From contig JALLLT010000007.1 of the NCBI GenBank assembly GCA_025266875.1, positions 806,001-870,000 on the forward strand: a stretch of 64,000 nt of DNA, written 5' to 3'. This DNA comes from Fennellomyces sp. T-0311 (taxonomy: Eukaryota; Mucoromycota; Mucoromycetes; Mucorales; Lichtheimiaceae). The position numbers and the translations under genes were made by a program. Position 1 is the first letter of the stretch. Each line of letters opens with the position of its first letter. This document shows positions 42,601 through 52,324 of the stretch, piece after piece. The notes under the pieces are model-generated. The model ran no database searches. It saw only the letters and a program-made list of their open reading frames with translations, and was not told the origin of the DNA.

Positions 42601-44131
42601 TTTCATGTGCAACCTCCGAAACCGTGTTTCCGTTGTTTGTCGTTACTGTGTTCTGTCGATCCTTCTTTTTCCTACGTAAAGGTAACTCTCGAAAAGCCAC
42701 TTTCTTTTGCGGGTTGTCTACTTTTTTTACCCTTCCTGAATCATTCCTTGGTCGCAACTCACGGGCAGGAAATAACTCTTCATTTTCTGTGTGATATATT
42801 TCTTCGTCGCATTCATTATCATATTCGTCTGATTCATTTTCACTGTAGTCATTTTCCTTCAGTTCGGTATATCTTTCAAGGCAATCATAATCGTCTTCCA
42901 TATGTTGACTGTTTCTCTGAAGAAGCTTGAATTCTTCCTCTTCTACCAATGCGGCTATTGTTCCTGACGGCGAATTTGGGCGTGCGCGATACGTTTCTCT
43001 GTTTGGTTGGTAATTTTGCTGAGGATTGGATAGAAAATTTTGTCTGTAATTATTTTGGCGGTTGGGCTGGAAATTACGACTCGTAGGGCCTTCATCCATT
43101 CTTCCGTTTCTATAATTATATGACGGGCCGTTCTGATACTGGGATCTGTTGTTGTTAAAACGTCGTGGCATATTATTATTTCGATTACGGAAATCTGCTG
43201 TTTTTCTAGTCTCTTCCTGAATTATCCTGCGAATCATGGATTCAAGCTCATTGCTACTGTAACAATCCGTTTGGGGTCGTTGATGTACTGATGCACCATA
43301 CCTACTGTTTGCCGCTTCATGCTGGTATAGCTCTAAGTTTTGCATTTGTCGGGTTAAAGAGTCTATAGTAGGTGATTCACTTCCTGGTTCATAAGCGGGC
43401 ACCCGCAATGCATGTGCTCTGGCTCTATCCAATGCTTCCTTAGAAGGAGCAAGTCGATCATACCAAGCTGGCGGAATTCTTTCTTCCTCCTTCATAGGAA
43501 CAAATGGATTATCTTGAGGATACAGCACCGTTCCGTGTTGCCCCCTCCAATATCCATATGCGCACAGTCTATATTTGTCAAAGTCGGTTGCATTCTGTGT
43601 CTGACAATGTTTCCTTACACGAGGAAGTAATCCATTTTTAAATTGGGTTTCGACTAATATGTTGCCTTCCTTTCCATACAAGTTGGCCAAGTCGGCTCCT
43701 TGGTAGACCCTTGCTAGAAAAGTGCGAGGCGATTCGTTTTCGCCTTGTTTTAGTCTAAAAAAAGCATCTTTGTATTGTTCGATAATATCCTCCGTGAGAT
43801 ATTCTTCTTCTAGAAGTTTAACGAGACTCTCATAGTTGGCCTTAAGTGCATGATTGCTTCTCGTTTTGACTTGTAAATAAATGCGAGCGTACTTCTTCAA
43901 CTGTGCTCTTAGGATATCAGCTTTTCGAGCACTGTCAGACACATTGGTAATTGTGAAATACGATTCTAGGGTTTCTTTGAAATGACGGAAATCCTCTCCT
44001 TCATAGCCGCAGAAATCGATCAGCTTTGGCTTGAAACAAGCGCTATTGGTGCTAACCAACACAGGTGATGGTGCTGTTATGACTTGTGCAGTATCTATGT
44101 GTTTCTTGTTCTCAGAGGAGCTTTCCGGCAT
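39617..44131 (-). CDS. Gypsy gag-protease-RT-RNase H polyprotein
   Basis: A single open frame of 1504 aa. Gag core lies at about residues 30-200 (DFRHFKETLESYF, RTFLARVYQGADL). A charged Asn/Arg-rich stretch (RRFNNNRSQYQ) follows, with no CCHC zinc knuckle. Aspartic protease: ALIDSGASKTCLSKAFIDRL (about 720-740). Reverse transcriptase: ASPWASPIILVPKKDGTYRI, then the catalytic YLDDLNIFSQ (about 1237), then FLGYIVSKDGL. RNase H: FEIHIDASQKGLGCVLSQ, TKLEMLALVWSV and YSDHVSIRGLL. All enzyme motifs are intact, so the element looks competent. The frame ends right after RNase H; integrase is on its own ORF. Confidence 0.95.
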   Translation of the reverse strand: MPESSSENKKHIDTAQVITAPSPVLVSTNSACFKPKLIDFCGYEGEDFRHFKETLESYFTITNVSDSARKADILRAQLKKYARIYLQVKTRSNHALKANYESLVKLLEEEYLTEDIIEQYKDAFFRLKQGENESPRTFLARVYQGADLANLYGKEGNILVETQFKNGLLPRVRKHCQTQNATDFDKYRLCAYGYWRGQHGTVLYPQDNPFVPMKEEERIPPAWYDRLAPSKEALDRARAHALRVPAYEPGSESPTIDSLTRQMQNLELYQHEAANSRYGASVHQRPQTDCYSSNELESMIRRIIQEETRKTADFRNRNNNMPRRFNNNRSQYQNGPSYNYRNGRMDEGPTSRNFQPNRQNNYRQNFLSNPQQNYQPNRETYRARPNSPSGTIAALVEEEEFKLLQRNSQHMEDDYDCLERYTELKENDYSENESDEYDNECDEEIYHTENEELFPARELRPRNDSGRVKKVDNPQKKVAFRELPLRRKKKDRQNTVTTNNGNTVSEVAHENTKNDSTPPVSNMELDPEVIQNLPQPPSSTFGRTNFTREETPIWKTTTKKAPVGRQWTKFRNDFEKMDLDTPSSDNSARTTKTGTKVVDLTTPQQGRKKVAQSNVKQTTKKTTAIRNAGKTQVKRRTASGRIHMAPKKMAPYNISADILNRSADISVGQLISIVPSLRRQLIASCRESRTLAVLDNQGSDANAPYTTALYANFVVHSVPVKALIDSGASKTCLSKAFIDRLGMRITDPSAAIFLLGNGDRQASLGTIANVPLRPNFTNPVPITIEVLPDCPVDLIVGNNWLSKARARIDYESKKLWINHGTTRSIPISCERQSSKPIAYTSVEDTEEGSESGYSTESTSDSEIEIEPVDPAFESDNTHSSPLDEMLASEFWLGEELFTIKDDRPINVDIHEGRIRVNTVEDICLEPDSYYTYEVPIKGRLYNTYVFENGESLGHGIDVYSGILYENEKSYRVTLLNMSDKLLTLQPNTYLGDLVPVTNDCKGYYLPNLEDLNSEVKLKYKFPPLSKEQVDMVEIGKIDPQTRQEFLALLAAYQDIFDWDGRTLGRTTRLTYTIPLKEDAVPVRTRPYRMAPVEKEFLKKELDRMCEMGIIRPSASPWASPIILVPKKDGTYRITCDLRKLNKQLRVDSFPLSRIDDLLDELGNASIYSVCDMSRGYSQVPLAPGISTECTGFVCCLGSYEHLTLPQGLSASVSCFSRLVSICYRALLTSVNSPQTMVAYLDDLNIFSQSKKQHLHALSKLFALTRYAGLVFSPRKCSFFKEKLKFLGYIVSKDGLQTDPEKVKKIAALETPKTVKQVRSFIGMASYYRRFIEGFSKICRPLHNQTKKDRPAWGTAETEAFEELKRRLCTSPILAHPNFEEKFEIHIDASQKGLGCVLSQRDEQNREKVILYLSRGLKGSEVNFSATKLEMLALVWSVRTLRPYLLSKPFLVYSDHVSIRGLLNTPRPEGIIARWLTILGEYTFEVRYRAGRKNSNADYLSRLGE

Positions 44132-44284
44132 ATTGTTTGTTTGTTTGGTTTTGACTTCGGTCTCAGTCTTAGATTGAGGTTTTCTAACTTTGTATCTTCG
44201 TCGTCGGTGTGACGGAATGACGTATTATCTCCTTATTATCTGAGGGTATCTTCTTTAAAACGACCCCTGTAGTGAGCACCAAGA

Positions 44285-44809
44285 TGTTATGCCGTATCTC
44301 TATCGATTTAGACACAACTGAAATTTGACAAGAATAGCTTGTCTTAATGAGTTTTTCTAATAATACCTAAATACAGGTTAGTAACCTAAAAGGTTAGTTA
44401 AATTGACCGCAGGAGTTCTTGAGCTTGGACTTATAATCGGATGCCAACTGCAGTAATATCTAGACAAAAAACTAAATGTGTCTCAAAAGAGAAAAAACTA
44501 AAAAGTAAAGTTTAGCAGAAAAAGAACTGTAGTTTATTGAAAATACGAACGCTCTATTTATACCTTATATATTTCCAGCTATATATTTCTAGAATCTAAA
44601 GCTATTCTGGATAATTACACTAAGGAGGAGCAGATAGCTATTCTGGTAAGATCTTTTTCTGGACAAGGTCTCGTATTCTGAACAAAAGATTCGTTTCTGG
44701 ATAATTATTCGTTTCTGGGAAATTTTAGGTTTCATACGAACCAATAAGGTTTTACCATTCCAAGTGACCTTAACAGATTATAGTTTTCAGAACCAAAAGT
44801 AGCGTAACA
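44285..44809 (-). repeat. 5' LTR of the gypsy element
   Basis: 525 bp, identical by eye to 35399-35923. For the minus-strand element this is the promoter-bearing LTR; TATAAATAGAGCG on the minus strand lies near 44555. Confidence 0.95.
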
Positions 44810-46593
44810 GTAGTTACTTGGATTGCCCATTCCGAGTTTCACTCGATGCATTTTGTGATGAAGTCGAACAATGGAAGCGAAATCAGTCAGTACCGTAGCC
44901 GCCACTACTATTTACCATAGCAGTTTAAACGAGATTGCGACATCTTAAGTATGAAAGACTGTCATGATGAATCGCAATCGTTTTGATTGGCAACAAAAAA
45001 CATCTGTTAACTTAAAATATTATCTGATCTACCAAACTTGTTTTTGATGATATATTGCCGAGTCTATAAACAGGTCTGGTGCTATCTGGAATTGAAGCAA
45101 GGATGTCCACAGCAAAATCATTAGGCATTACATCGACTTAAATTTCTCCCCACAAAGTCGACGACCTGCTCTAAGGTCTCGCAGAATTTTGTTAGTTGAG
45201 AGAGCTTTAGGTCAGTAATCTTCTTACCGGAATACTTATGCAATGCAGACCCTTATGTATTATATTAATTGTGCGCGTATTGGGTTTGATAATGACACAA
45301 TGAAGCCCAAAACGATGGGCCTAGTATGAAGAGTTTAAACGATAGGATTCCTGGATATTGCTTATATAAACGTGAAGAGATTAGGGAGTATTTTCTACGG
45401 CACTTACGTATCCATAACGTCTATAGATATTCATGACAACTAATAGGCTTGCAGAACGGATACCGTTTTTAATGGACCACATGAATACACTGTCAATAAG
45501 AATCTCAGAATTAGGAAGCCGACCGATAATACAACCGATTTGCCAGTAATTGACTTTCTTGATAGGCCATCCTCTTACACTATAGTTATATCCGGCTTTG
45601 TAAAATATCGTTCTCTCTCGTATCTGCCCCCAAAAGGGAATTATCGCTTATAAACCTGAACAGCGACGATATGATTCAGGAGGTCATCGACAGAGATCCT
45701 AAGTTCGAAACCGTCGATACATATTCATATTACTGGTAACTTGAAGTGGTCCCGTTAATCCGTTGCAGTGTTAAAATGCATCTGGACATTTTATGCGTGC
45801 AGGTTTTGGAGAAGAGGGCATGTCGCAAAAGTTACGTATTTAGACTTGTGTCTTCTCGAAATGACCAAAAAGCTTCAGCAAGGCAAGCCAGCACAAAATT
45901 GGCAAAACAAGCAAAGGAGCCTTGAGATGAGATTAAAACTTGCGACCAAAACCATGGTTTAAGCAATACTGTAGTAGTGATGGTTCAACTGACGTTCGGA
46001 TCTCAATTTATTTCACCAGCCGCGGCTATTATACTTGTTACGCGTGCTATACTCTTTCACATATTGGTAGCCATAATAACGGGATAAAAAAGATGCGAAG
46101 AAACCCATTGAATACATATCTAGCATTCTTAGAAAATATAGACTAAAACTATTGTTAAACTGCCGCTGATTGCAAAATTATATAACACATTAGTACCCAG
46201 ATAACATTCGATAACACACACAAAAGCATCTTGATAGCTTGGCTCATCAATCTGTATTTGGTATCAATGGCGAGAGTGCAACCAAAAAGACCACAAAGCC
46301 AAGTTTTTCCCATATAGTTACGACATGCAGCAAGCTGTTCAGCAATTTTTGGAGTTGCCATATAAGCAGCTCTCCTATTTTTCGATCACGCGAGCTCCAT
46401 TACTATTAAAAGGTAGGATCATAATTTCACTGAAGAACATAGTTAATATTTCATTGGGTATTACGATCAGTTTATGTAGGCAACTTAGATGCTAGCCTTT
46501 TGCTTGATTAATAGTCCCTGGATATTTGATACATGTTGATAGGATTTAATTATCACACAGGATCAATTTTTAAGGGTAATTCAACAAGCTCAA
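44810..46593. other. Spacer, beginning with displaced HET upstream DNA
   Basis: 44846-44985 matches about 30333-30510, upstream of HET paralog 1, so it is the outer half of the duplicated HET 5' region, pushed away by the retrotransposon. Beyond 45000 the similarity ends. I found no gene: frames at 45768-45962, 45940-46146 and 46155-46361 have no motif. Confidence 0.6.
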
Positions 46594-46800
46594 ATGATGT
46601 CTTCTATATCATTTCTATCCAAGCCGATCAAGATTGGTATTATTCAGCTCGAGCACCGGATTGTTCATCTTCCACTGACCCGTTTCCCAGGCGATGAAAA
46701 CCACGTGCCAACTGCAATGGCTGAGGAATGCTATCGTCAGCGCGCTATCAAAGGAAGATTGATTATTGCTGAGGCTACTGGAATTTCAACTGGATCTGGA

Positions 46801-47224
46801 TGTCAAATCAGAGAGAGTAAGAGCAAGTAGAAAAGACACATATGTCAACGAGACTCAAAAAGGTAGCTGATTTATTTCATATGTTTTGCTCTCTCTATTT
46901 ATAATATATGCTTATCCATGATGGGATTTCCTTAAGCCGGTATTTCCGTGAGTGATGTGTAATGTCAAGCTTATTATCATTGAGCAGTTGCGGATCGTGA
47001 TGATCGATAGGATGAATGCTGACAGAGCATATCCGTGAAGAGGCACGTTACCGGAAGGTCGTGTATATGGGCAACCTGATTGGCTGAGTATTTGGTAAGC
47101 ATGAAGCTCAACGTTCCGATGTCGGAAGTGGGAAGCGGTGGTAAGGATGGGAAGCTCTTATTCGCTGACGGACAGCATAGATGACAAAGAAGCTTGTTAG
47201 GGTGTGTTCATATTGGATACAACA
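46801..47224. mobile_element. Solo LTR in the OYE pseudogene
   Basis: A 424-bp segment from TGTCAAATCAG to GGATACAACA, flanked by CTGGA (46796-46800) and CTGGC (47225-47229), a 5-bp duplication with one mismatch. It interrupts the OYE frame between GISTGSG and NTGIYPG. Its left 90 bp recur at 9196-9284. It contains CTCTCTATTTATAATATATG, a promoter/poly(A)-like tract as in the other LTRs. Confidence 0.7.
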
Positions 47225-47575
47225 CTGGCATCTATCCCGGATCACCAAGTATTCATAATAAAGGTCAAATTGAAGGCTGGAAATGCGCCGCTGATGCAGT
47301 TCATGACAGTGGAAGATACATCTTCCTCAGCTCTGGCGTGATGGTCGAGTAACCAATTCTTCATTACGATCCAATACCGCTGTCTCAGTGGCTCCTTCAG
47401 CAATTCCCATCAAGCACGAAATCTTTCAACTCACTGGAAAGCCATTTAAGGTACCTCATGAATGGACGCTGGACAGGAAACTATTCAAGAATATGTACAA
47501 GCTGCCGAAAGTTCCATCGAAGCTGGTTTCGATGGTGTCGAGATCCACGGCGCAAGTAGCTATCTGATTGAATTA

Positions 47576-48045
47576 GGGGGTTTCAAAGTTGAACTCTAAT
47601 TTTTGCTAGTTGGGAAATTTTTGCTAGTTGGGACCATTTTTGCTAGTTGGAACTATTTTCGCCACTTGAGAAGATTTTTTGCTATATAAACCTTTTTACG
47701 CTTAATTCAGCCTCTCCATTGATCAAACTCGAAAACAAAATAGGACTAATTCTTGCAAATGCTTGGCAAGAAATTCTGCTTCACACTTGGATGCAAATAG
47801 ATGATCCATTTCTAAGGCATACCAGAAACAATTAATTTATACCATTCTCAGTGCGTCCAAGACGTTTTTTGTATGATGATCTTGAAAAAGAGGTTGAAAA
47901 TATGCGTAAAAACCAGCGAAGAAGCAAATTCTAGTTGGCCTATCTAGCATCTCCGGAGATGCTAGATAGGATTTGCTTGTTGGCGGAGTCTATCTAGCAA
48001 AAATTTCCCAACTAGCAAAAATTAGAGCTCAACTTTGAAACCCCC
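47576..48045. mobile_element. TA-flanked TIR element, GGGGGTTTC family, copy B
   Basis: A 470-bp element with about 53-bp terminal inverted repeats: GGGGGTTTCAAAGTTGA, then TCTAATTTTTGCTAGTTGGG at the left, and the complement at the right with one change. TA lies on both sides (47574-47575 and 48046-48047). The left arm carries TTTTTGCTAGTTGG-like words in tandem. The centre holds the perfect 32-bp palindrome at 47939-47970. It interrupts the OYE pseudogene. It shares only the outer 17 bp with copy A at 22588. Confidence 0.85.
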
Positions 48046-48690
48046 TATTAGTTTATCAATTTCGTCTTCAAACACCGCACGGATGAGTATGGTGGATATG
48101 TGACGAGTCGAAGTCGATTTACATTAGAGATGACTAAAGCGGTTGTCGAATCTGTAGGAGAGTCATATGTAGGCATCGGTTCTCGCCGTGGTCTGAATCC
48201 TATGGATGATTCAACAGACTCGCGTGCACGTAAGGGTCTTTCTGAAATTTGTAAGGTACCATAAAACACCCTTCTCGGCTTCAACTTTCGTATTTATGAC
48301 GATACGCCGTACGAAACATGGGGTTATATGATCAATGAATTGTAAGAGTGACATCCTAAATTGGCTTATGTCCGTATATTTGAACCGTGCAACGACTACA
48401 GTCGAAAGACCCAGAATTATACGGCGAATACATTGGATCCGTTCCGAGCCGCATGGAAGGGACCGTACATTCGGCAGGCGGATACACAACTGGTATCAAA
48501 TTGGTTCAAGAAGTTGCGGACACAACGGGAAACTTCATTGCTATTGGCCGGGCATTCGTTGAGAATCCAGCTACCATCTAGCGACTGGAGCATGGTCTGC
48601 CGTTCACAAAATACGATAGAGCAAAACTTACACTGGGGGGGGGAGAGGCGACTGGCTATACCGATTATCCATAAGATCAAGATGCTCAAG

Positions 48691-50797
48691 CTTAGCTTAG
48701 GATAACGAATATAACAATATATATTTCCTGTAAATAAAAATGCAATTTTCCATGTATTAAAGGGCATTAGTATATTATCTGCTACTTGAAAGTTGAACCT
48801 TAGGACAAAGCGGAACGTATATGAGACTTATTTTAATGAGGGACATGCACTCTCTGTTAGTTAAAATTAAACGGAAAAGGTTATATATATACGAATACGT
48901 AATCTGATGGATTATCGCCCTATTATCAATAAAGTTTCTTGCACGCTACAAATCGAAAAATAGTAATGATTACCAACAGCTTTAAAGGTTGTCATACCGG
49001 AAACCAAAAATAGATATCCTAGGATTCTTGCTGTCACCGATTTGCTTCCACCTGACAAAGCAATTGATTGGGAAGACAAAGTGATCCAGCTATGTTGATC
49101 TCATCAGCCCAATTAAATATCCTTATCCGTCTTTGCTACGAATTTGATATCCACTATATAAGCAACAAGAAACAGGCTCGTGTAATACAACTATCTTTTT
49201 CTTATGTATACTTCATTTTTATGACCAAAATCGCGTTTATTTATCCTTCATGATACTGGGCACTGTGAAAACGAAACGCCATATGATATACAGCAAATGA
49301 TGGATATCTTTATGCACGTAGCATTTTTTCTTTAACTTGAATGATAGAAATAATATACAGAGCTGTATAGTTTTTGACTGTGGTACCCACTGAAATATGG
49401 GCTGAGCTGTTGGTAGGTCCTTGCCTTAACAGGGATCAATCGACAGCTCGCCTAAAGCCATCATTTCAAGACGGAAAGGATATCCGTACTCGCCATGCTG
49501 AACCGCAGGACCGAGATACTTCATGTTGGAGGCAGTTCCCAAGCGATATGTATGTGACATTACAAGTATGTAATTATCCTTTAAAAGTGACTAAAGATCC
49601 TATCCCTTATGTATGGTTTATGATACAATAATAGGTCAGTAAACAAATGACATTACGAGATCTTTGCAACCAGCAAGGCTACATGTGAAACGGATACTTG
49701 ATAGCTGTGTATACATGAACGATACACCTTTTATGATTATCGGAAGCTAGATATCTCTTTATTCTATTTTTAGGTGACAATACAACGACTATCAAGTATC
49801 CCCAAAACCACTTTAGAAATGGCTGGGCTACCAAGGAAGTCCGAACAAAACAGGTTGACGTTGATATCATATGGTACCCGCCTCCGCATGTCAACCTGTT
49901 TTACTTTCAAGCTTGCTTAATTGTATGCGGTAAGATTGGTCCTCAACCAGGAAACCGTTAATTACTTATCACGTCATTCTTGTCTTCAACAGTAATATTG
50001 TTCAATAAACAGTACATAATTTCGACACTAGCTCTTGTTAAATTAAAGTACGCTTTAAGCCTTTTTTAAAGCTACACATCGATCAAAATTGTACGTTATT
50101 ATAGGTATCTGCTCGTTCAGTTTTTGCTTTATAACAAAATTGCACGTTGCAAGAGCGACGATGTATAAATAAAACGGCACTAGTCGAAGTTATGAATTTA
50201 TTGTGGAAGGTACTAGGCCTGCTCCAACAGGTATAAGGTCTCTTCCTTGCGGTACAGAGAGTTAAGAATATATCTAACGTTTTATGTACGTACGCTTTTA
50301 CTTTGTATCAGTAGGGAACGCAACAAAAGAAAACTCGATTGAATGCTCTTCTGCTAGCCACAATTTATGTATCTGGTAGTGATAGTGCAAGGTGCAGGTG
50401 ATTAAGGAGAGAAGCACTTATGATGCACTTTGGCCGATGCCAACACGAACAATTGCATTTGCTTACCTTTGCTTACACTGCCTTTGATCTCATCTAATAA
50501 TGAACCAGCATTCCTGAAATGTTCATCATTCTTCCTTATATCTTCCCTCTTCAGAAAAACATCCATGTGTGTACCATGGTTACATTCGTTACACCCAATC
50601 ATGGTACATGAATTCTACAACTGAAAAATCAAGTGATTAGTCCCATGGAGGATGGTGACCCTGGCGTGCGTACGGAGAAAATTTTTTTATACGTATACTT
50701 TACTGTTTGCTTTCATGCATGCAGAATCTTTTGATATCATCGTCCACTGCGGATTCATTTACTTTTACAGCTTTTACTATTGCTAACATCACTGATT
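48691..50797. other. Spacer with possible decayed coding DNA
   Basis: Plus-strand frames read protein-like in places, for example YPRILAVTDLLPPDKAIDWE near 49010 and FRNGWATKEVRTKQVDVDII near 49815. They are short, out of frame with each other and match nothing I know. They may be one decayed gene. No intact gene can be supported. Confidence 0.35.
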
Positions 50798-51922
50798 ATG
50801 ATCCGAAAATTTGAAGCACGTGATGATGAAAGGATCCGATTGCTTCCAGTAGAACAGGTGGAGCCTGTTTGGACTCATACGACAAGAACGAGATTATTGG
50901 TCTTGTTGTGATAGCCCTGTCATCACTTGCAGTCTCCTGTGCCAATGCCCTTGCCAAGGTATCCTACGAGTACTATCCTCCATCGCAACTCTTATTTGTT
51001 CGATATGTTTTCCAAGGAGCCCTATCATTGTTTGGGTGCTCTAAACTCAGAATTCATTCGTTTGCCCATGGTCATGCGCGTAAATAGGCGATTATTCGTG
51101 GATCATTTGGCGCCTTTTCTTCTATTTTTATCTACTACAGTTTACAATATCTTCCTTTGGCGGACGCAATAGGTAAAAAAAAGCCCAAATCTGTGGTGCT
51201 ACATACGTAGTCAAAAGTTGTATGCTGAAATCTCGGAGCAATTAGTAATTGAAAAGATCCATCCTGTGTTCGCTGCAATATTCGCTGCCATCCTATTGAA
51301 TGAGCCATTTGATCGGTTTGAGCAGATATCCGCTACCTTTTGCTTTACTGGCGTGGTCCTTGCATCCAAACCAAGCTTCCTGCAGAACGCCATTGAAAAA
51401 TTGGGCAGTGTCCAATTGTTCGTTGAATCTGATGATCAGACACGCACGTTTGGTCTAATTTATGCAGCTCTTGCACCCATCGTCTCAGCCGCTGCACACA
51501 TCAGCGTCCGAAAGGCAGGTCCGGGCGCACACTACCTCAACCATATGTTTTCTTTGTCTGTGACAAGCGTCACCATCAATGCGATTGATTTTCAAAACTA
51601 CGTTTGGCCACAAGAATTTTATCCATACCTCATACTGTTCGGCGTTGTTTTTGTATCGTTCATTAGTCAATGCTTGTTCAACCGAGGGTAAGTTGTTGCC
51701 AATAACTGCGTTAAATAATGGACTAACGATTATTGCTACAGTTTGCAACTGGCGCCTTCAGGAGCTGGTACATTGATGTGTATGAACGAAATTGTCTTGG
51801 CTTTTATCTTTGGAATGTTTGTTTTCGGAGGCTATCCGGACTACTTGAGTACCCTAGGAACTGTAATTATTGTTGTTAGCTGCAGCGCTATCGCGTGGAA
51901 GAAATGGAAATCTTCTACATAG
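50798..51922 (+). pseudogene. EamA/DMT-family transporter, damaged
   Basis: The frame resembles fungal EamA (DUF6) drug/metabolite-type transporters of 10 helices. Pieces are IIGLVVIALSSLAVSCANAL, QLLFVRYVFQGALSLFGCS, FIYYSLQYLPLADAI, FAAIFAAILLNEPFDRFEQI, SATFCFTGVVLASKPSFL, IYAALAPIVSAAAHISVRKA, and, after an intron at 51689-51741, GAGTLMCMNEIVLAFIFGMF to the stop at 51920. Damage: a frameshift near 50860 between MIRKFEARDD...VEQVEP and LDSYDKNE, a TAG at 51085-51087 where a tryptophan codon is expected (ARK-stop-AIIRGSFGAF), and unaligned sequence at about 51170-51225. The second half is still open, so the decay is recent. Confidence 0.7.
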
Positions 51923-52324
51923 AGGGCAGTAACAAAATCGAAAGGATTTGACGAACAAGTGTATTATGATGTAGGCATTGAAGCGGATGTCTGTTGCTAC
52001 GTATGAGTACTTGTACTTTCTACAATACTATACCCAATGTAAAAAACACATATATCCTTATACCCAACAACCATGCCCTTGCACACACTAGCAAAGGATT
52101 GCTCCTTCACCACACCTATCCATTCGCTGCATTCACCCTTCCCATCCACGGTAACCCATTCGTTGTCGCACAAGCTCGTTAAAAAATAACGAGAGATAAA
52201 CACGTGTCAAGCATTTACATTGCTGGAGCAACATTCAGGAATTCCAAAGTTAATAGAAGTAACGAATTATTTTGGCGATATAGATTATTTTGATAAGGGT
52301 ACAATTATGCACAACCATGCCACT
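51923..52324. other. Intergenic region, convergent 3' ends
   Basis: Lies between the EamA pseudogene stop and the stop of the minus-strand SND2 gene. No feature beyond 3' flanks is seen. Confidence 0.5.

Larger units (their letters stand above)
35399..44809 (-). mobile_element. Full-length Ty3/gypsy LTR retrotransposon
   Basis: A 9411-bp element on the minus strand. The two 525-bp LTRs (35399-35923 and 44285-44809) look identical base for base, and the target duplication is GTAG on both sides (35395-35398 and 44810-44813). Gene order along the minus strand is gag-protease-RT-RNaseH, then integrase, then an extra ORF. RT before integrase defines Ty3/gypsy. A primer-binding candidate starting TGGTGCTCACTAC lies three bases inside the 5' LTR (about 44281 downwards), and a polypurine tract (GGAGGGGGCAT) abuts the 3' LTR at about 35926-35936. 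Identical LTRs and intact frames mean a recent, perhaps still mobile, insertion. Confidence 0.95.
46594..48690 (+). pseudogene. Old Yellow Enzyme-family (NADH:flavin oxidoreductase) pseudogene
   Basis: Ordered fragments match the OYE/OPR family. First comes FLSKPIKIGIIQLEHRIVHL, then PLTRFPGDENHVPTAMAEE and GRLIIAEATGIS (46594-46800). Next, after a 424-bp solo LTR, GIYPGSPSIHNKGQIEGWK and later SSIEAGFDGVEIHGASSYLI (47225-47575). Then, after a 470-bp MITE, TDEYGGYVTSRSRFTLEMTK (about 48070) and SAGGYTTGIKLV, then GNFIAIGRAFVENP (48470-48580). Frameshifts and stops separate these pieces. The living enzyme would be an FMN-dependent ene-reductase using NAD(P)H. The canonical RxHGAxxYL region survives as VEIHGASSYLIE. 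Confidence 0.82.

Noticed and set aside
40770..43630. Plus-strand frames within the retrotransposon polyprotein
   Set aside because: Antisense shadows of the 1504-aa gag-pol frame.
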